Of a DNA stretch of 64,000 bases, positions 27,702 through 43,256 are shown in pieces (the first letter of the stretch is position 1; each line of letters begins with the position of its first letter). The notes beneath the pieces are model-generated. The model was not told the origin of the DNA. It saw only the letters and a program-made list of their open reading frames with translations, and did not search any database. The position numbers were made by a program, and so were the translations under genes. Origin of the DNA: Viola odorata. Its lineage: Eukaryota; Streptophyta; Magnoliopsida; Malpighiales; Violaceae. The stretch covers positions 64,504,427 to 64,568,426 of the forward strand of contig OY829542.1 of assembly GCA_963691705.1 (NCBI GenBank). Direction: 5' to 3'.

Positions 27702-27881
27702 TATTAAGCTGTGTGAAATTTTTTAATATGATTGATTGATCATCATCTTCCAACTCTTTCTCTGTAAAATTACAGACCACTCAAAACCAGCAACTTACAG
27801 AATTTCCACAATCTGCAGAATTTGCAGAAGAACAACACACCACTGAAAACCAACAGGAAAAAACTCAGTTCTTCATCCCAT

Positions 27882-30833
<2,952 letters not shown>

Positions 30834-31073
30834 AGCACAATCACTCCTATACTGTCAACCTTTGCAGAGAGTGATGGTATATTCAAGTTTCTTGTCTCTA
30901 GTTTTTTCTGTTACTTTCATTTAATTTTGTAAAAAGAAGCAGAAATATTTAAACAACACTGAGTTCTCACACAAACAAACAAAGAGTCTTATTTACACAA
31001 GAACTTGTACATATATATATTAGCAAAAAGGAATTGCAAGAACATAAGAGCAGAGGATTTTTATGTTTTTGAC

Positions 31074-33491
31074 TTAAATAGGAAAGTGGTTAGATGCTGA
31101 TGATGTTGGTCTTGATGATTTAAGGAGGTTGAGAATAGAAATGACACTGATGAGCAACAAGAGAAGAAGGGCAATGAAGGAAGCAATAAGGGCACCAGCT
31201 CCATGCTCGCAAAATGTCCCGAATTTGTCACAAATCTTGTCCCACCTTGCATGAGAATTACCATTCTTCCCTAGCTCTGCCATGAACAATGCACCATTCA
31301 CCCCTCCTGACACCAAGCACGCTGTCATCTGCAAAACAAAACATTTTTCGTACCGATACTGTTTAGTCACTGATAAATTAATACGATTAGTACGATACTA
31401 ATTAACGAGACATTCAAAAGTATATCGTACTAATTAGGGTTGTACATGGGTCGGGTTGGGCCGGTTATGGCTCATATCCATATCCAATCCGCCAAATATT
31501 TAGTGGGTTGGGTTGGGTCAGTTATCCACCTATCACCGCTCAACCCGTCAACTGGCGGTTATAGGCGGTTATAGGAATACTAAAAAATTCTATAATATTT
31601 TAACCTAAAATCCAATATTTTGGTCAAAAGATCAAGTGCAGACACAATATTCAAACCAAATACAACTACATTCCAATATAAACATCCAAAAGATCAAATG
31701 CAGTTGCAACCAAATATAACTCCATTTTAATATAAACATCCAAAAGATTAAGTGCAACTGCAATATTCAAACCAAATACAGCTCCATTCTAATTTAAACA
31801 TCCAAAAGATCAAGTGCAGCTGCAATATTCAAACTAAATACAACTCTATTGTAATTTAAACATCCAAAAGATCAAGTGCAACTGTAATATAGCAAACAAC
31901 GTCCAACATTACTCGTCTTCAATGTCTTCATCAACATCAAGATCCAATGTAACTTTTGACGCAAATTCTGCACAATCAGCAAACATGATCAGAATTCATT
32001 ATTATTCAAAAAAAATAGAAACTTTAGAAATATGTTTATTGTTACCTGATTCAATTTCATCATAACTTTCAATATCTTCCAATGCATCATGAAATTGAAA
32101 TTCATTGCATCCGAAAGCAGCACAATATTGTTGGCATTGTAGGCAGTACATGACAAATCGTACAGAAGAGGATAAATCTTCAAATTAAAGTAGAAAAGAA
32201 AACTGATTTATAAGAGAGATTTTAAAGTACTGAAATATCAGAAATACCAAGTCATGCTCATCCTCCCTAGCTGCATTGATCTTTAAAATTAGTTATGTTA
32301 TTAACTATTATTAATTTATTACAATCAAACTCATTATTTAATCAGATCTTAACTTATAAATCCCTAAGAGAAGCTGAGACCCATAACCATAAGAGAAGAA
32401 AAGCAATTGAAATTGAAAGAAAACCCTAATTAATTAACAGAGATGAAGGAACAAATGAATTGATGATGATTAATGTAGAGTACTGATGATGATACCTTAG
32501 AAACTAACCGGAGGAAGAGAAGGACTGATCGATGTCTGTTGAGCAGCGCAAGAAGAGAGGAAGAGGGTGACAGGTCGTGGCTGTGTGGAGGTGTGGTCGG
32601 AGAGGGAGAGGGTGCTTGTTGTCGGCGCCAGCGGTCAGAGAGGAGGGATGGGAGGCGACGTCGTCGTTGCTGGTTGGGATGGGTTGCGTTTGGGAGGGAG
32701 CCGAGAGAGAGAGGGAGAGGGCGGCAGCTTTTAATTTTAGGGTTATAACTTATAATTATAAACTTACTTATGCTTATATACTTAGGGTTAATAGGTGGGT
32801 TGGGTCGGTTATAAGCGGGTTTTAAAAACTCGATTCGCTATCCGACCCAACCCAACTATAATAGGTCGGTTATATAATCATTACCCGCGGTTATGGCGGT
32901 TATGCTTCTTTAACGGGTTGGATCAGACGGTTATATGGGTCAGACGGGTTTGGTCGGTTTTTTGTACAGCCCTAGTACTAATCGAGCTTCCAAAGATGTC
33001 GACTTTAGCAATCATTCTTTACTCAATACTCACCATATCTAGAATAACAATGATGGGAAGGCGAAGTCCTTTGTAATCAAACTTGTTTAGGAAGATATCC
33101 ACGCCAATCATCACCAAGTTATGGAAACTGCCCATTCCATTCGCTATCACAAAGAATCTGCAAGATCGTAGCTCACGCAGAAAGAAGTTAAGTATTCGAT
33201 TTGAATTCCCTAACTTTCGACTTCTATCTATACGGTAGCAGAAAGGAACAGTACAAAGTTAACTTACATGAAGGCTGGGGTATGGTAAAACTTGGCAGAG
33301 ACAGGGACCTTGATTGGGGTAGTACCAATGGTGGCAACTACAAAATTGATGGTTTGCTTGTTAAGCGCCATGACAACTGCGGCTGCTGCTGCAGCCAAGA
33401 ATGCACCCACCCTCACCACCAACAGAGTCCATCTCTTAGTTGAAAGTGTTGAGTGTTGGAGCTCAAGTTTCTGCTCATTTTGGTCAGCCAT
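31074..33491 (-). CDS. CASP-like protein, copy C, with hAT insertion in an intron
   Basis: Minus-strand exons: 33491-33268, 33157-33034 and 31328-31074, giving 200 aa. The start is MADQNEQKL. This copy lacks the 4-base insertion of A and B, so the first ATG is in frame. All four membrane spans and the GKNGNSHARW motif are present. The second intron has grown to about 1.7 kb because of a 1540-bp hAT-type element at 31435-32974, with splice sites untouched. The C-terminus is two residues shorter than in D. A transcript must splice out the element for the protein to be made. It is convergent with kinase C, with 240 bases between the stops. Confidence 0.85.
31435..32974. mobile_element. hAT-type non-autonomous element, 1540 bp
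   Basis: The left end TAGGGTTGTACA and the reverse complement of the right end TAGGGCTGTACA are near-perfect inverted repeats. The perfect 8-bp target duplication GTACTAAT lies at 31427-31434 and 32975-32982, and units A and D have a single copy there. Subterminal GGGTTGGGTCGGTTAT-type motifs repeat at both ends. The interior has several A/T-rich near-repeats (CATCCAAAAGATCAAGTGCA, 31685-31880) and exon-like minus-strand pieces, but no recognisable transposase. Confidence 0.93.
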
Positions 33492-33949
33492 AGCACAAAA
33501 TTAGCTAGTTTAACCAAAAACAAAATTGTAATTATGAGAAGGTAATGACCAAAATGATATGGATTTAGTGCAATTAATAAGGCAACTAGTCCATTAGTTA
33601 AAGCTCAATTGGGTGGTCTAACCATCTACTTAATTTTATTTCCACAATCTTGTTGCTGTTGCTGGTGGTTGTGAATCTTTTTTTAACCCAATAGTTAACC
33701 CCACCTCTTGAACTATACCCGAAATGCAAATCTTTACATCAAAAAACACATACCCTTTTGACCAAAAAAATCATATCAGGGAAGCGGTCCTTGAAGAAAA
33801 TTATGGAAAAGAAAACAACGAGAAAAAAAAGGAGTGATTCTCTGAAATCCCACGTAACCTAATTTTGTTGGAATAAAGAGTTTGCTTCCTTCTAAAACTC
33901 TATTTTACATTTTTTAAAATAAATAGAAACAAAAAAAGAAAAAGTTCTA

Positions 33950-34515
33950 CAGTTAAACCTCGATAAATGAATGTCCGATAAACGAATAACCTCGTCAAAT
34001 GAATAATTTTCTCCGGTCCCGACTTGGGCAAATGGGCTAAATGAATAACCTCGCTAAATGCATTAACGAATAATTTTTTTTGAATCCTTAAAGACCCCAT
34101 GTAAATATAAATGAATAATCATTAAAATTCATAAGATATATATATATATATATTTATTTATTTATTTATCCTAAAAACAAAATAAATAGGTTAGGTAGGT
34201 TAGGTACATTGTCTTAGTCTCTAAGTATTCCATACATAGAATATTATTATTAGTACATGTTGCATGTATTTAGACTCTAAGTATTCCATACATAGAATCT
34301 TATAAGTACATGATGCATGTACATAGTCTATATACGTATTTGTACATTAAATGTAAAATAAATAATCATACGAAAAAATAAAAATGTAAAAATACTATCT
34401 AAATGAATAAAAAATCATTTATCGATAAATGAATAATATATTCATTTATCGATAAGTAAATAAACTCAATATTTTTTGCTGGTCCCAAGAGCATTCATTT
34501 ATCGAGGTTTAACGG
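33950..34515. mobile_element. Emigrant/pogo-like MITE, 566 bp
   Basis: The left end CAGTTAAACCTCGATAAATG and the right end CATTTATCGAGGTTTAACGG are inverted repeats flanked by TA (33948-33949, 34516-34517). Units A and B have a single TTCTA at this site. The end sequence resembles Arabidopsis Emigrant (CAGTAAAACCTC...), which is linked to pogo-type Lemi1 transposons. The interior repeats TAAATGAATAA motifs. Confidence 0.88.
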
Positions 34516-36075
34516 TAGAAAGAAAAAAAAAAACTGAATGGGTGACAAGATATTCATTACGAGGAAAGAAATCGAAACCCAGAAATCTGTTTTCAATTAC
34601 CATAACAGCATAATCTTTTGACCCAAATTTGATTGTAACAAAAGTATATTTTATTATTAGTTTAGAAAATTAAAACAAAAAAAACAAGAATATATATTAC
34701 CTGACTTGGTGGATTGATTGGCAAGAGGTAATAGCAATAAATAATAAAATTAGTAATAATAAAGTACTAGGATAATACTAGAAGAGAAGAGATTACCATA
34801 AAATAACGGCTGAGATTACGAGTTGAAAGAGGTGCAGAGAGAAGAAAAGTCGTTAAATACTTGACTGACAGGTAAAGAATCAAAAAAAGAAACCTCACGC
34901 GCGCGCGCACAGCTTTTCAACTGAAACCCTCCAAAACTAACAAACCAACCAACCAACCGCAACCGCTTCACTCTCTCTCTCTCTTGTTTGCATTATGTGG
35001 GTCCAGTACGTTTACTCCGATTGATATTTACCTTCTCACCCTTTTTTTGCTTATTACAAAATTATCCTTATTTTAAAAATTGATAAATAAACAATTACAC
35101 TTGAGTATTATTATGTATATATGAAAAATAATTATCAAAAAAATTGCAGTATACCATTTTAAAGTATTTGTTTATAGCAAAGCCCAGGTGATGACTGTTG
35201 CCATGAACTTTTACTGTTGTCCACAAAACCATTGTGATTTTCTTTTCGTCTTGTCATTCGGCATCTAGATTCAGGGTTTGGGGGACAAGAGCTGAACTAG
35301 TCTCATCCTCACCGCAGGTAAGACCAATATAATTAGAAATACTAGTCATTAAGAAGCTTTAAATTTTGATGTGAGTTCTCTTCATTACTAGTATTTCTTA
35401 ACCAATCTTGTCCTTTTGTTTTCATTTTAAACTAATGATTTAAACCTATTCGACCTGTAACACTGTTGTCTTGGCATATGAATGAGAAACTCGTAATAAA
35501 ACTAATTTGTAGGGGTGTGCACGATTCAATCGGTCCGATTTAGGAAGGAAAATCAGACCATATCAGACAAAACTGAAAATAAGCGGGTCTAAAAATTTAT
35601 GGACCGAATTAAATTATTTCCTAATTGTTCGGTTCAATTTGGTCCTAAATTAACGGTTCAAGTCGCCAATTTCAATTTTGACCCTTTTGGTTTTGTTTTT
35701 CCCCCTAAAATACGGCAAGGAGAACGGTGAGATCAATGTGGCAAGAGGCGGTGGTTTTTTATCGTGGCGGAGGTGGCGATGAGTTGTGGCCGTAGTTGAG
35801 GGAGGAGTGGGAATTTGAGTTTTCCCTTGTGCGGCTAGGGTTAAGGAAAATGAATTGTGTGTTGGTGTTGTTGTGTTTGTATATACACTTTTACAAGAAA
35901 TATAAATATTAATTGTTATATTACTCAAGAACATAATAGAGAGATCATTCAAGTTATTTTTGTTTAGTGAGCGGCAGGAGTTTGAGAGATGTAGTCTTGG
36001 AACGAATTAGGTTAGATTTCATTTAGGCTTTAGCCATTTAGCCTACATCACGACCTCACATCAACGTAATACTAA

Positions 36076-36645
36076 TGTTATCAGAACCGGACCGAACTAG
36101 TCAGTCCGATCGATGAATGGGTCATTCGGTTATCAGCTCGGTGCAACTATATGGACCAGAAATACAGTCGAATCGGTAAAAATCGAATGACTTTGCCGGT
36201 TATGTCAAACTCGATGAACCAACCGGTTCTTTAGACAACTGACTGATTCATCATTTTGTTTTTTTAATAATTTTTTTGTGTGTAAAACGACATTGTTTTA
36301 CACAAAGCGACTTCGTTCTATGGCTAGTTTACACAAAACAGTGTCATTTTATACAAAAGGACAGTTGTTTTGTGACTCTTTAGAGACAATGCTTTTAATT
36401 CTTGATCTACTTGATAATTTTGATATATTGTTCGAAAATTAAAAAAAAATTATTAAAGAAAAACCTAATAAAACTATGTATAAATATTTTTTTTTTTTTA
36501 AAAAAAACAGCATGTTCAATCCTATTCAATGACCAACACCGCAACGATTCAATAACAGAACTGTTCGAAATGGTCCAATGGTTCAATCTAGTTGAACCAG
36601 TGAACTATTTATTTTCGGTACGTTGTCCGGTTCAGTTCTGATAAC
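36076..36645. mobile_element. MITE-like element with GTTATCAGAACCGG ends
   Basis: The left end GTTATCAGAACCGGACCGAAC and the right end GTCCGGTTCAGTTCTGATAAC are imperfect inverted repeats. A related right end lies near 15250-15275 in the A-B spacer. The target duplication could not be identified. The family is not assigned. Confidence 0.5.
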
Positions 36646-37114
36646 TATGCGTAATACACCGTTTTGGACTTTTGGAATTTGATTCATGCTTTTTTTTATA
36701 GAAAATTTCAAACTTTTCGTTACCTATTTATAAATAATAGAATACAAACCGATACTAAATGATACTTTTGAATGATAAATCTTTACAGTTTAAGATGCAA
36801 TACGTATAAGAATTAAAAAAGACTAAAAATTAATAAGTATTAGTAATATATAGGGAAGTATTAGATAAGCTTAAAAAGTATCTAGTACGTATAAGGAAGT
36901 ATGAGACAATTATAAGTATTAAAGTATTGAATACGAATTTCGAGCCTAAAATAAATACATGAAGTGTTTTCAAGTATTTGTGCTTCATAAGATTAGATGA
37001 TTTAGATTTATAGCCTCAAATTTTTCATTGAACAATAGAGTAGTCATACTCATGTAATATGTATAACAACTAAAATCCTAAACCTCTAAACAACTAACTC
37101 GAGTAAACGATGAT

Positions 37115-37366
37115 ATTGAATTATTGGTACCCTAAATTTAAATCATAAACGTTCGTTATGCAAATTTATTCTTTTAGTTTTTGTCGTCTAATTAGTAATC
37201 ACTCTTTTTATGATGTTGTTCTTTCTTAAAAAATATACTTATTGAATTATTGGTACTCTAAACTTAAATCATAAACATTCGTTATGCAAATTTATTCTTT
37301 TAGTTTTTGTCATCTAATTAGTAATCACTCTTTTTATGATGTTGTTCTTTCTTAAAAAAATATACT
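37115..37366. repeat. 126-bp tandem duplication in spacer C-D
   Basis: Two adjacent copies (37115-37240 and 37241-37366) start ATTGAATTATTGGTA and run through TTTATTCTTTTAGTTTTTGT to the AAATATACT end. The A-B spacer has only one copy, so the duplication followed the copying of this spacer. Confidence 0.8.
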
Positions 37367-37908
37367 GATTCTATTCTTATTAAGTAAAATACTGAACAAT
37401 GAACATATTTTCATGATTTTTTTTTAAAACATCAATTGATCGAGTACAAATTTTGGTATTAATTCTTATCTTTATCCATTTTGATGTTGATATTATTAAT
37501 TAGAGTGTTTATTACTTATAATGTGCAGATGAGGCATGAAAGAGGTGATATGACAAAAAGAAAGCTATTTAGTTTTTCAAATAACACCCTAAGGATCAAT
37601 TATACAAACATAAAAATCAATTTCAACCAATTATATAAATATGAAAATTAATTTCAACTAAAGACAAACATAAGGATTAATTTTATAATTTTAGACAAAC
37701 GCAGGGACAAAAATGAGCGTTTAGTTTTAAAAAAACAACACATTAATTCACTTTTTTTTTTTTTTTTTTTTTATTTTAAAATTATTATCATACATAAAGA
37801 ATAATAATATGTACATGGATTTTAACGAAAAGGGATGAGTCCATGTTGACATGTGTCTAATATTGAATTAGACATCCGATATACTGTATTTCTTTACTTA
37901 GACCTAGT

Positions 37909-38091
37909 ATGCTTTGAACAATTTCCAAAATGTTATTTTCTAACTTTGAAAAGTCAGTAGAATCATAGATTATAGACAAATCAACTTTTTTGTTTGATGA
38001 GAAGCAAAACAGCCAAGCTGCACATTGAAATTTTGAGTTTTCAATCTAAAAAGTTATACTTTTGGGGGAAAAACTCAGTTCTTCATCCCAT
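37909..38091 (+). promoter_or_regulatory. Proximal promoter/leader of kinase D
   Basis: The conserved block matches those of A, B and C but lacks the TATATAC box (it reads TATAGAC). It is uninterrupted up to the ATG at 38092. Confidence 0.55.
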
Positions 38092-39283
38092 ATGACGTCC
38101 GATTCCGAACTAGCGCCCAAATTCTTGCTGCTGCTGCTGATTGTGTTCTGTTTTTGCACCTACCCAGCTTTATCAGTAGATAGGATCTTCCAATCCGGTC
38201 CTTCTCTTAGTTCTTCCAACACCCTTCTTTCCAACAATGCCAACTTCACCTTAGGATTCCGAAGAATTGACACCGAACGATCCAACGCCAACTATTTGGG
38301 AATCTGGTATAATGCTGACTTAGATAACTTTCCTCGAGGCCGCCCCTTTTGGCTAGCCAACCCGAACAATCCTATTCTTGACGACTCAGGTGCTCTCGCC
38401 ATAGATGCCTCAGGAAACTTTAAACTCTCCTCCTCAACTGGCCATGTCCTCACCCTCTATTCTTTCCAATCCTCCTCCGCCACCAATTTCACCGCTATTC
38501 TTCAAGATTCTGGAAATTTAATCTTGAAAGAAGCAGATTCCCCTGATGATAATTTTCTCTGGCAGAGCTTTGATTTTCCTACTGACTCGTTATTTCCTGG
38601 AATGAAGTTGGGGATCAACCATAGAACTGGCCATACCTGGTCACTCAATTCATGGTTGACCGAATCAGTCCCCAGCTCCGGGGCCTTCAATCTTGAATGG
38701 GATCCTACTGAACACCAATTGGTTACCAAGCGACGGGGAGCTATCTTCTGGACAAGTGGTCCACTAACAAGCAATGACAGCTTTGAGACTTTTTCCATGA
38801 GTAGTAATCCCTTGCGGTTTAGTTTTATCAATGTTTCCAACGCCGATGAGGATTCCTTCATGTTCACGGTGGCTCCCTACCTTGACGCAAATTACTTTTC
38901 CTTGTGGACGTTGAGGGATGACGGGAGCATCGCTGCAAGTAGCATCACTTCAAGTGTCATGATAGTTATTAGCGGTAGCGTCTGTGATGGGAATGGAGCA
39001 GAACTCGGGTGTAGGAAACGGGAAGGGCCGCAGTGCAGGAATGATGGTGATAAGTTTGTTCAAAGATCAGGTTACTTTCGGGGTTCGGTTCCATCTGATG
39101 ACAATTCTAGTCTTAGCATGAGTGATTGCATGGACATGTGCTGGAAAGATTGTCAATGTGTCGGCACCAAACTAGAGTACAGAGCTAACAATACTGGGTG
39201 CCAGTTTTATTATGGAGACATCACACAGGGTCCTACTGGAGAAGCTGCCGGATATTATGTCATTGTACCAGAGTCGCCACCTG
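38092..39283 (+). other. Ectodomain exon of kinase D (hypervariable part)
   Basis: Exon 1 of copy D encodes signal peptide, lectin and PAN-like parts. Compared with A it carries an insertion in the segment after LGIWYN ([11 protein letters not shown]), a longer variable loop before the Cys-rich region ([16 protein letters not shown]), and two missing residues in PSDDNSS. These are the same places where B and C also vary. Confidence 0.7.
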
Positions 39284-41055
39284 GTAGGCATTCTTTCAGG
39301 CCATTATATATTCTGCTTTCAATTCTATAATTGTTAAACTATGAAACTGATTGTATTTTGATGCAGGGAGGATTTGGATATGGATCTTGATTGCACTGAC
39401 ACTTGTTGTCATTATAGCACTTGGAAGCATTTTGTTCTACCTGAGAAGAAAAATAATTAGAGGTGGCATATTCTGTAAACAACTAAAAAAAAAGTAACAT
39501 TACAATCCTTTCATATAAGCTTGATTGTCATTTTAATGAACTTCATTATCAATTGTTTAAACAGCTAAATTGCTAAACGACTTACTGGCAACGGATGATA
39601 CAACAAATGAGCTACAAGAGTTCGAAAATGATGAGAACAATGGCCACAATTTGAAAATGTATAGGGTTTCCGCAATCATGGCTGCAACAAATTCCTTCTC
39701 CTTGAAAAACAAACTTGGACAGGGTGGTTTTGGACCTGTTTACAAGGTAATTCAGTCAGATTATGTTAAGGAGAGAACAACTAGAACTTGTAACTTCTGT
39801 TGCCAATCCTTCTTTCTTTTCTTTCATGGTTCAGGGTAAATTGCCAGAAGGGCGAGAGATAGCTGTGAAACGACTTTCGAGGAGTTCAGGACAAGGGCTG
39901 GTAGAATTCAAGAATGAGCTTATACTCATAGCCAAGTTGCAGCACAGGAACCTTGTCCGTCTCTTAGGTTTCTGCATTCACGGGGAAGAAAAGATGTTAG
40001 TATATGAGTATATGCCTAATAAGAGCTTGGATTCATTCATCTTCGGTATGCTGAAATTTCTTTCCTTCCTGCCACATCAGTGTCTCTCTCTATAGGTGTA
40101 TGTAATCTCTTCTTTTCCATTTCGTTTAAATGTACAGATTCATCAAAGAGTGGACTGATAGACTGGAAGAGAAGATTTGCAATCATAGAAGGGATAGCGC
40201 AAGGGATGCTCTACCTTCACAAGTACTCAAGATTAAGAATAATTCATAGAGATTTGAAAGCCAGTAACATACTGCTAGACCAAGACATGAACCCGAAAAT
40301 TTCTGACTTTGGTATGGCAAGAATTTTCAAGATAAACCAGCTAGAATCAAACACAAACAGAATTGTTGGGACATAGTAAGTGAAATATCTTAGACCATAA
40401 TTAACTTCTGGGTTCTGCTACTTATAGTCAGATTATTTATTAATATTTTTGTACAAATTGTTGCAGTGGATATATGTCCCCTGAGTATGCGATGGAGGGG
40501 ATTTTCTCTGTGAAATCTGATGTCTTTAGCTTTGGAGTCTTGCTCCTCGAAATTGTGAGCGGTAGAAAGAACCATGGTTTTCTGCAGATGGATCGCCCAC
40601 TCAACCTCATTGGATATGTAAGCTCCATTCACACATCTTGTCTAGTAATCATTTTATAACGTTTATAGATTTAAGTATTCTGCTCAAGCCAGTTTGTGTC
40701 GAGAAAGACCAAGTCCTTAACCCATTTCGCTTTTGTTTGTAAGGCATGGGAGCTATGGCAAGAAGGTAATCCATTGGAGCTGATGGATCCGACATTAAGA
40801 GACTCATTTTATTCGAAAGAAGAAGTTTTAAGATGCATTAAGTTAGGGCTTCTGTGCGTTGAAGATAACCCGACGGATAGACCGACAATGTCAGATGTTG
40901 TAACAATGTTAGCAAGTGACGCTGCACAATTACCAGCACCCAAACAGCCTGCATTCTCGAATGCAAGAAGCATCTTGCATGTAAACTCCAGTTTGGAAAA
41001 CCGAGAAACTAGTTCTATCAACACCTGCTCCACCTCCACTTTGGAAGCAAGATAG
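38092..41055 (+). CDS. G-type lectin S-receptor-like Ser/Thr kinase, copy D
   Basis: Exons: 38092-39283, 39367-39474, 39565-39746, 39835-40045, 40138-40375, 40467-40617 and 40744-41055, for 797 aa. Signal peptide, lectin, PAN-like region, membrane span and RD kinase ([22 protein letters not shown]) are intact. The juxtamembrane stretch reads RRKIIRG where A has RRKRIRG, so the basic stop-transfer patch is weaker. This last unit is joined to non-array DNA about 250 bases beyond its CASP-like partner. All donors and acceptors follow GT-AG. Confidence 0.9.
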
Positions 41056-41295
41056 AGCACAATCACTCCTATACTGTCAACCTTTGCAGAGAGTGATGGT
41101 ATATTCAAGTTTCTTGTCTCTAGTTTTTTCTGTTACTTTCATTTAATTTTGTAAAAAGAAGCAGAAATATTTAAACAACACTGAGTTCTCACACAAACAA
41201 ACAAAGAGTCTTATTTATACAAGAACTTGTACATATATATATTAGCAAAAAGGAATTGCAAGAACATAAGAGCAGAGGATTTTTATGGTTTTGAC

Positions 41296-42149
41296 TTAAA
41301 TAGGAGAGTGGTTAGATGCTGGTGATGTTGATGTTGGTCTTGATGATTTAAGGAGGTTAAGGATAGAAATGACACTGATGAGCAACAAGAGAAGAAGGGC
41401 AATGAAGGAAGCAATAAGGGCACCAGCTCCATGGTTGCAAAATGTCCCGAATTTGTCACAAATCTTGTCCCACCTTGCATGAGAATTACCATTCTTCCCT
41501 AGCTCTGCCATGAACAATGCACCATTCACCCCTCCTGACACCAAGCACGCTGTCATCTGCAAAACAAAACATTTTTCGTTGTTTAGTCACTATTAGTACG
41601 ATACTAATTCACGAGACATTCAAAAGTATATTGTACTAATCGAGCTTCCAAAGATGTGGACTTTAGCAATCATTCTTTACTCAATACTCACCATATCTAG
41701 AATAGCAATGATGGGAAGGCGAAGTCCTTTGTAATCAAACTTGCTTAGGAAGATATCCACGCCAATCATCACCAAGTTATGGAAACTGCCCATTCCATTC
41801 GCTATCACAAAGAATCTGCAAGATCGTAGCTCACGCAGAAAGAAGTTAAGTATTCAATTCGAATTCCCTAACTTTCGATTTCTATCTATGCGGTAGCAGA
41901 AAGAAACAGTACAAAGTTAACTTACATGAAGGCTGGGGTATGGTAAAACTTGGCAGAGACAGGGACCTTGATTGGGGTAGTACCAATGGTGGCAACTACA
42001 AAATTGATGGTTTGCTTGTTAAGCGCCATGACAACTGCGGCTGCTGCTGCAGCCAAGAATGCACCCACCCTCACCACCAACAGAGTCCATCTCTTAGTTG
42101 AAAGTGTTGAGTGTTGGAGCTCAAGTTTCTGCTCATTTTGGTCAGCCAT
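41296..42149 (-). CDS. CASP-like protein (DUF588 family), copy D
   Basis: Minus-strand exons: 42149-41926, 41815-41692 and 41556-41296, for 202 aa. The start is MADQNEQKL, in frame as in copy C. The first span carries the conserved Arg (RWTLLVVRVG), the middle exon ends ILDM, and exon 3 holds GKNGNSHARWDKICDKFG and the last span, with a Ser/Pro-rich tail. No transposon interrupts it, so D and B have the cleanest copies. It is convergent with kinase D, with 240 bases between the stops. Family identification rests on topology and the conserved Trp/Cys/Gly pattern of CASPL1-type proteins. Confidence 0.87.
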
Positions 42150-42393
42150 AGCACAAAATTAGCAAGTTTAACCAAAATCAAAATTGTAATTATGAGAAGG
42201 TAATGACCAAAATGATATGGATTTAGTGCAATTAATAAGGCAACTAGTCCATTAGTTAAAGCTCAATTGGGTGGTCTAACCATCTACTGGTGGTTGTGAA
42301 TCCTTTTTTATTTCCACAATCTTGTTGCTGGTGGTTGTGAATCTTTTTTTAACAATAGTTAACCCTACCTCTGAACTATACCCGAAATGCAAA

Positions 42394-43256
42394 AATACCC
42401 CCCAACTAGATTTTATTAATTTGACCCATAAACGGATTGTTTGTTGCAATCAACGCCTTTTTTTGTTAAGATTTTGTTCATTTGCCGAATGGGTTATCTG
42501 GAGATGGAACACAACTCTCTATCGATAAAAAAAACGTAAATTCTCATGCATCATTATACGACGTTAAATAATCATTTAGTGCATAAGACCGTTATCAAAT
42601 GAACAAACCTAACATAAGAACATTTAATTTAGGTTGCATTCCAGATAGATATAGTTCGCGGGGCAAAATTTACCTCGCTCTGCTTTCCTTGACCAATCCT
42701 AATTCCTACCCACATGTTAGTTAGAAGCAATACGTTCTTACTTTTGAAGAGATTAGTTATTTTCTGTCAAACAACAGACGACTAATCAGTTAATCTACTG
42801 ACAAAACAACAAACACGCTTTCTTCCATTGTAAGGAACTTAACCAAGCTTACTAACCATCATTTTTGTACATTGGCACAAGGAAAAAAGACTGAAAATAC
42901 TGTTCCCCGACAATTTATTCTAGCAAAAGTACATAAAGAGGGTTTGGTTACAATGTTATGCATAGAAACATTGTGAGCAACATTTCCACTCCACAATAGT
43001 ATCAACGAAACAAATGGTACATCTTTAGCGATGCCTCGCCAGTTCTCATCCTCAAAAATTACACCCACACCACCTCAAATACCTCCCATAACTTGTGTAT
43101 TAAATATTCTTTTAAAAGGCTAATAATAATTGACATTAACCACAACTGCCTTCAGCAAAAATATACACAATCGATTTCCATGTCAATCTTCCAATGATAA
43201 TAAGAATTTGGACCGTCTCCTACCAAATACAGAGCCAGATCAATCACCTCACGGGA
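42394..43256. other. Boundary of the array and 3' flank of LSD1
   Basis: Similarity to the unit spacers stops at about 42393. The following 860 bases are single-copy looking, AT-rich and without a credible ORF. The last few hundred bases probably include the LSD1 3' untranslated region. Confidence 0.6.

Larger units (their letters stand above)
34520..37908. other. Spacer between units C and D
   Basis: Unit spacer lies at 34520-35508, including an unoccupied viral target near 34690-34702. A hAT-like start is at 35509 (TAGGGGTGTGCACGATT) with further element sequence to about 36060. A MITE-like element lies at 36076-36645. AT-rich DNA homologous to 14990-16060 follows, and unit sequence resumes near 37743. 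The minus-strand frame at 35650-35952 is low-complexity and not credible. Confidence 0.55.

Noticed and set aside
32539..32825. Arg-rich frames within the hAT element
   Set aside because: They lie in GAGAGGG-rich subterminal sequence and overlap in two frames. They are not transposase.
37742..37772. Long T run as a retroposon tail
   Set aside because: The same position in the B-C spacer (near 23340) has a mixed CT tract, so it is a polymorphic homopolymer rather than an insertion.
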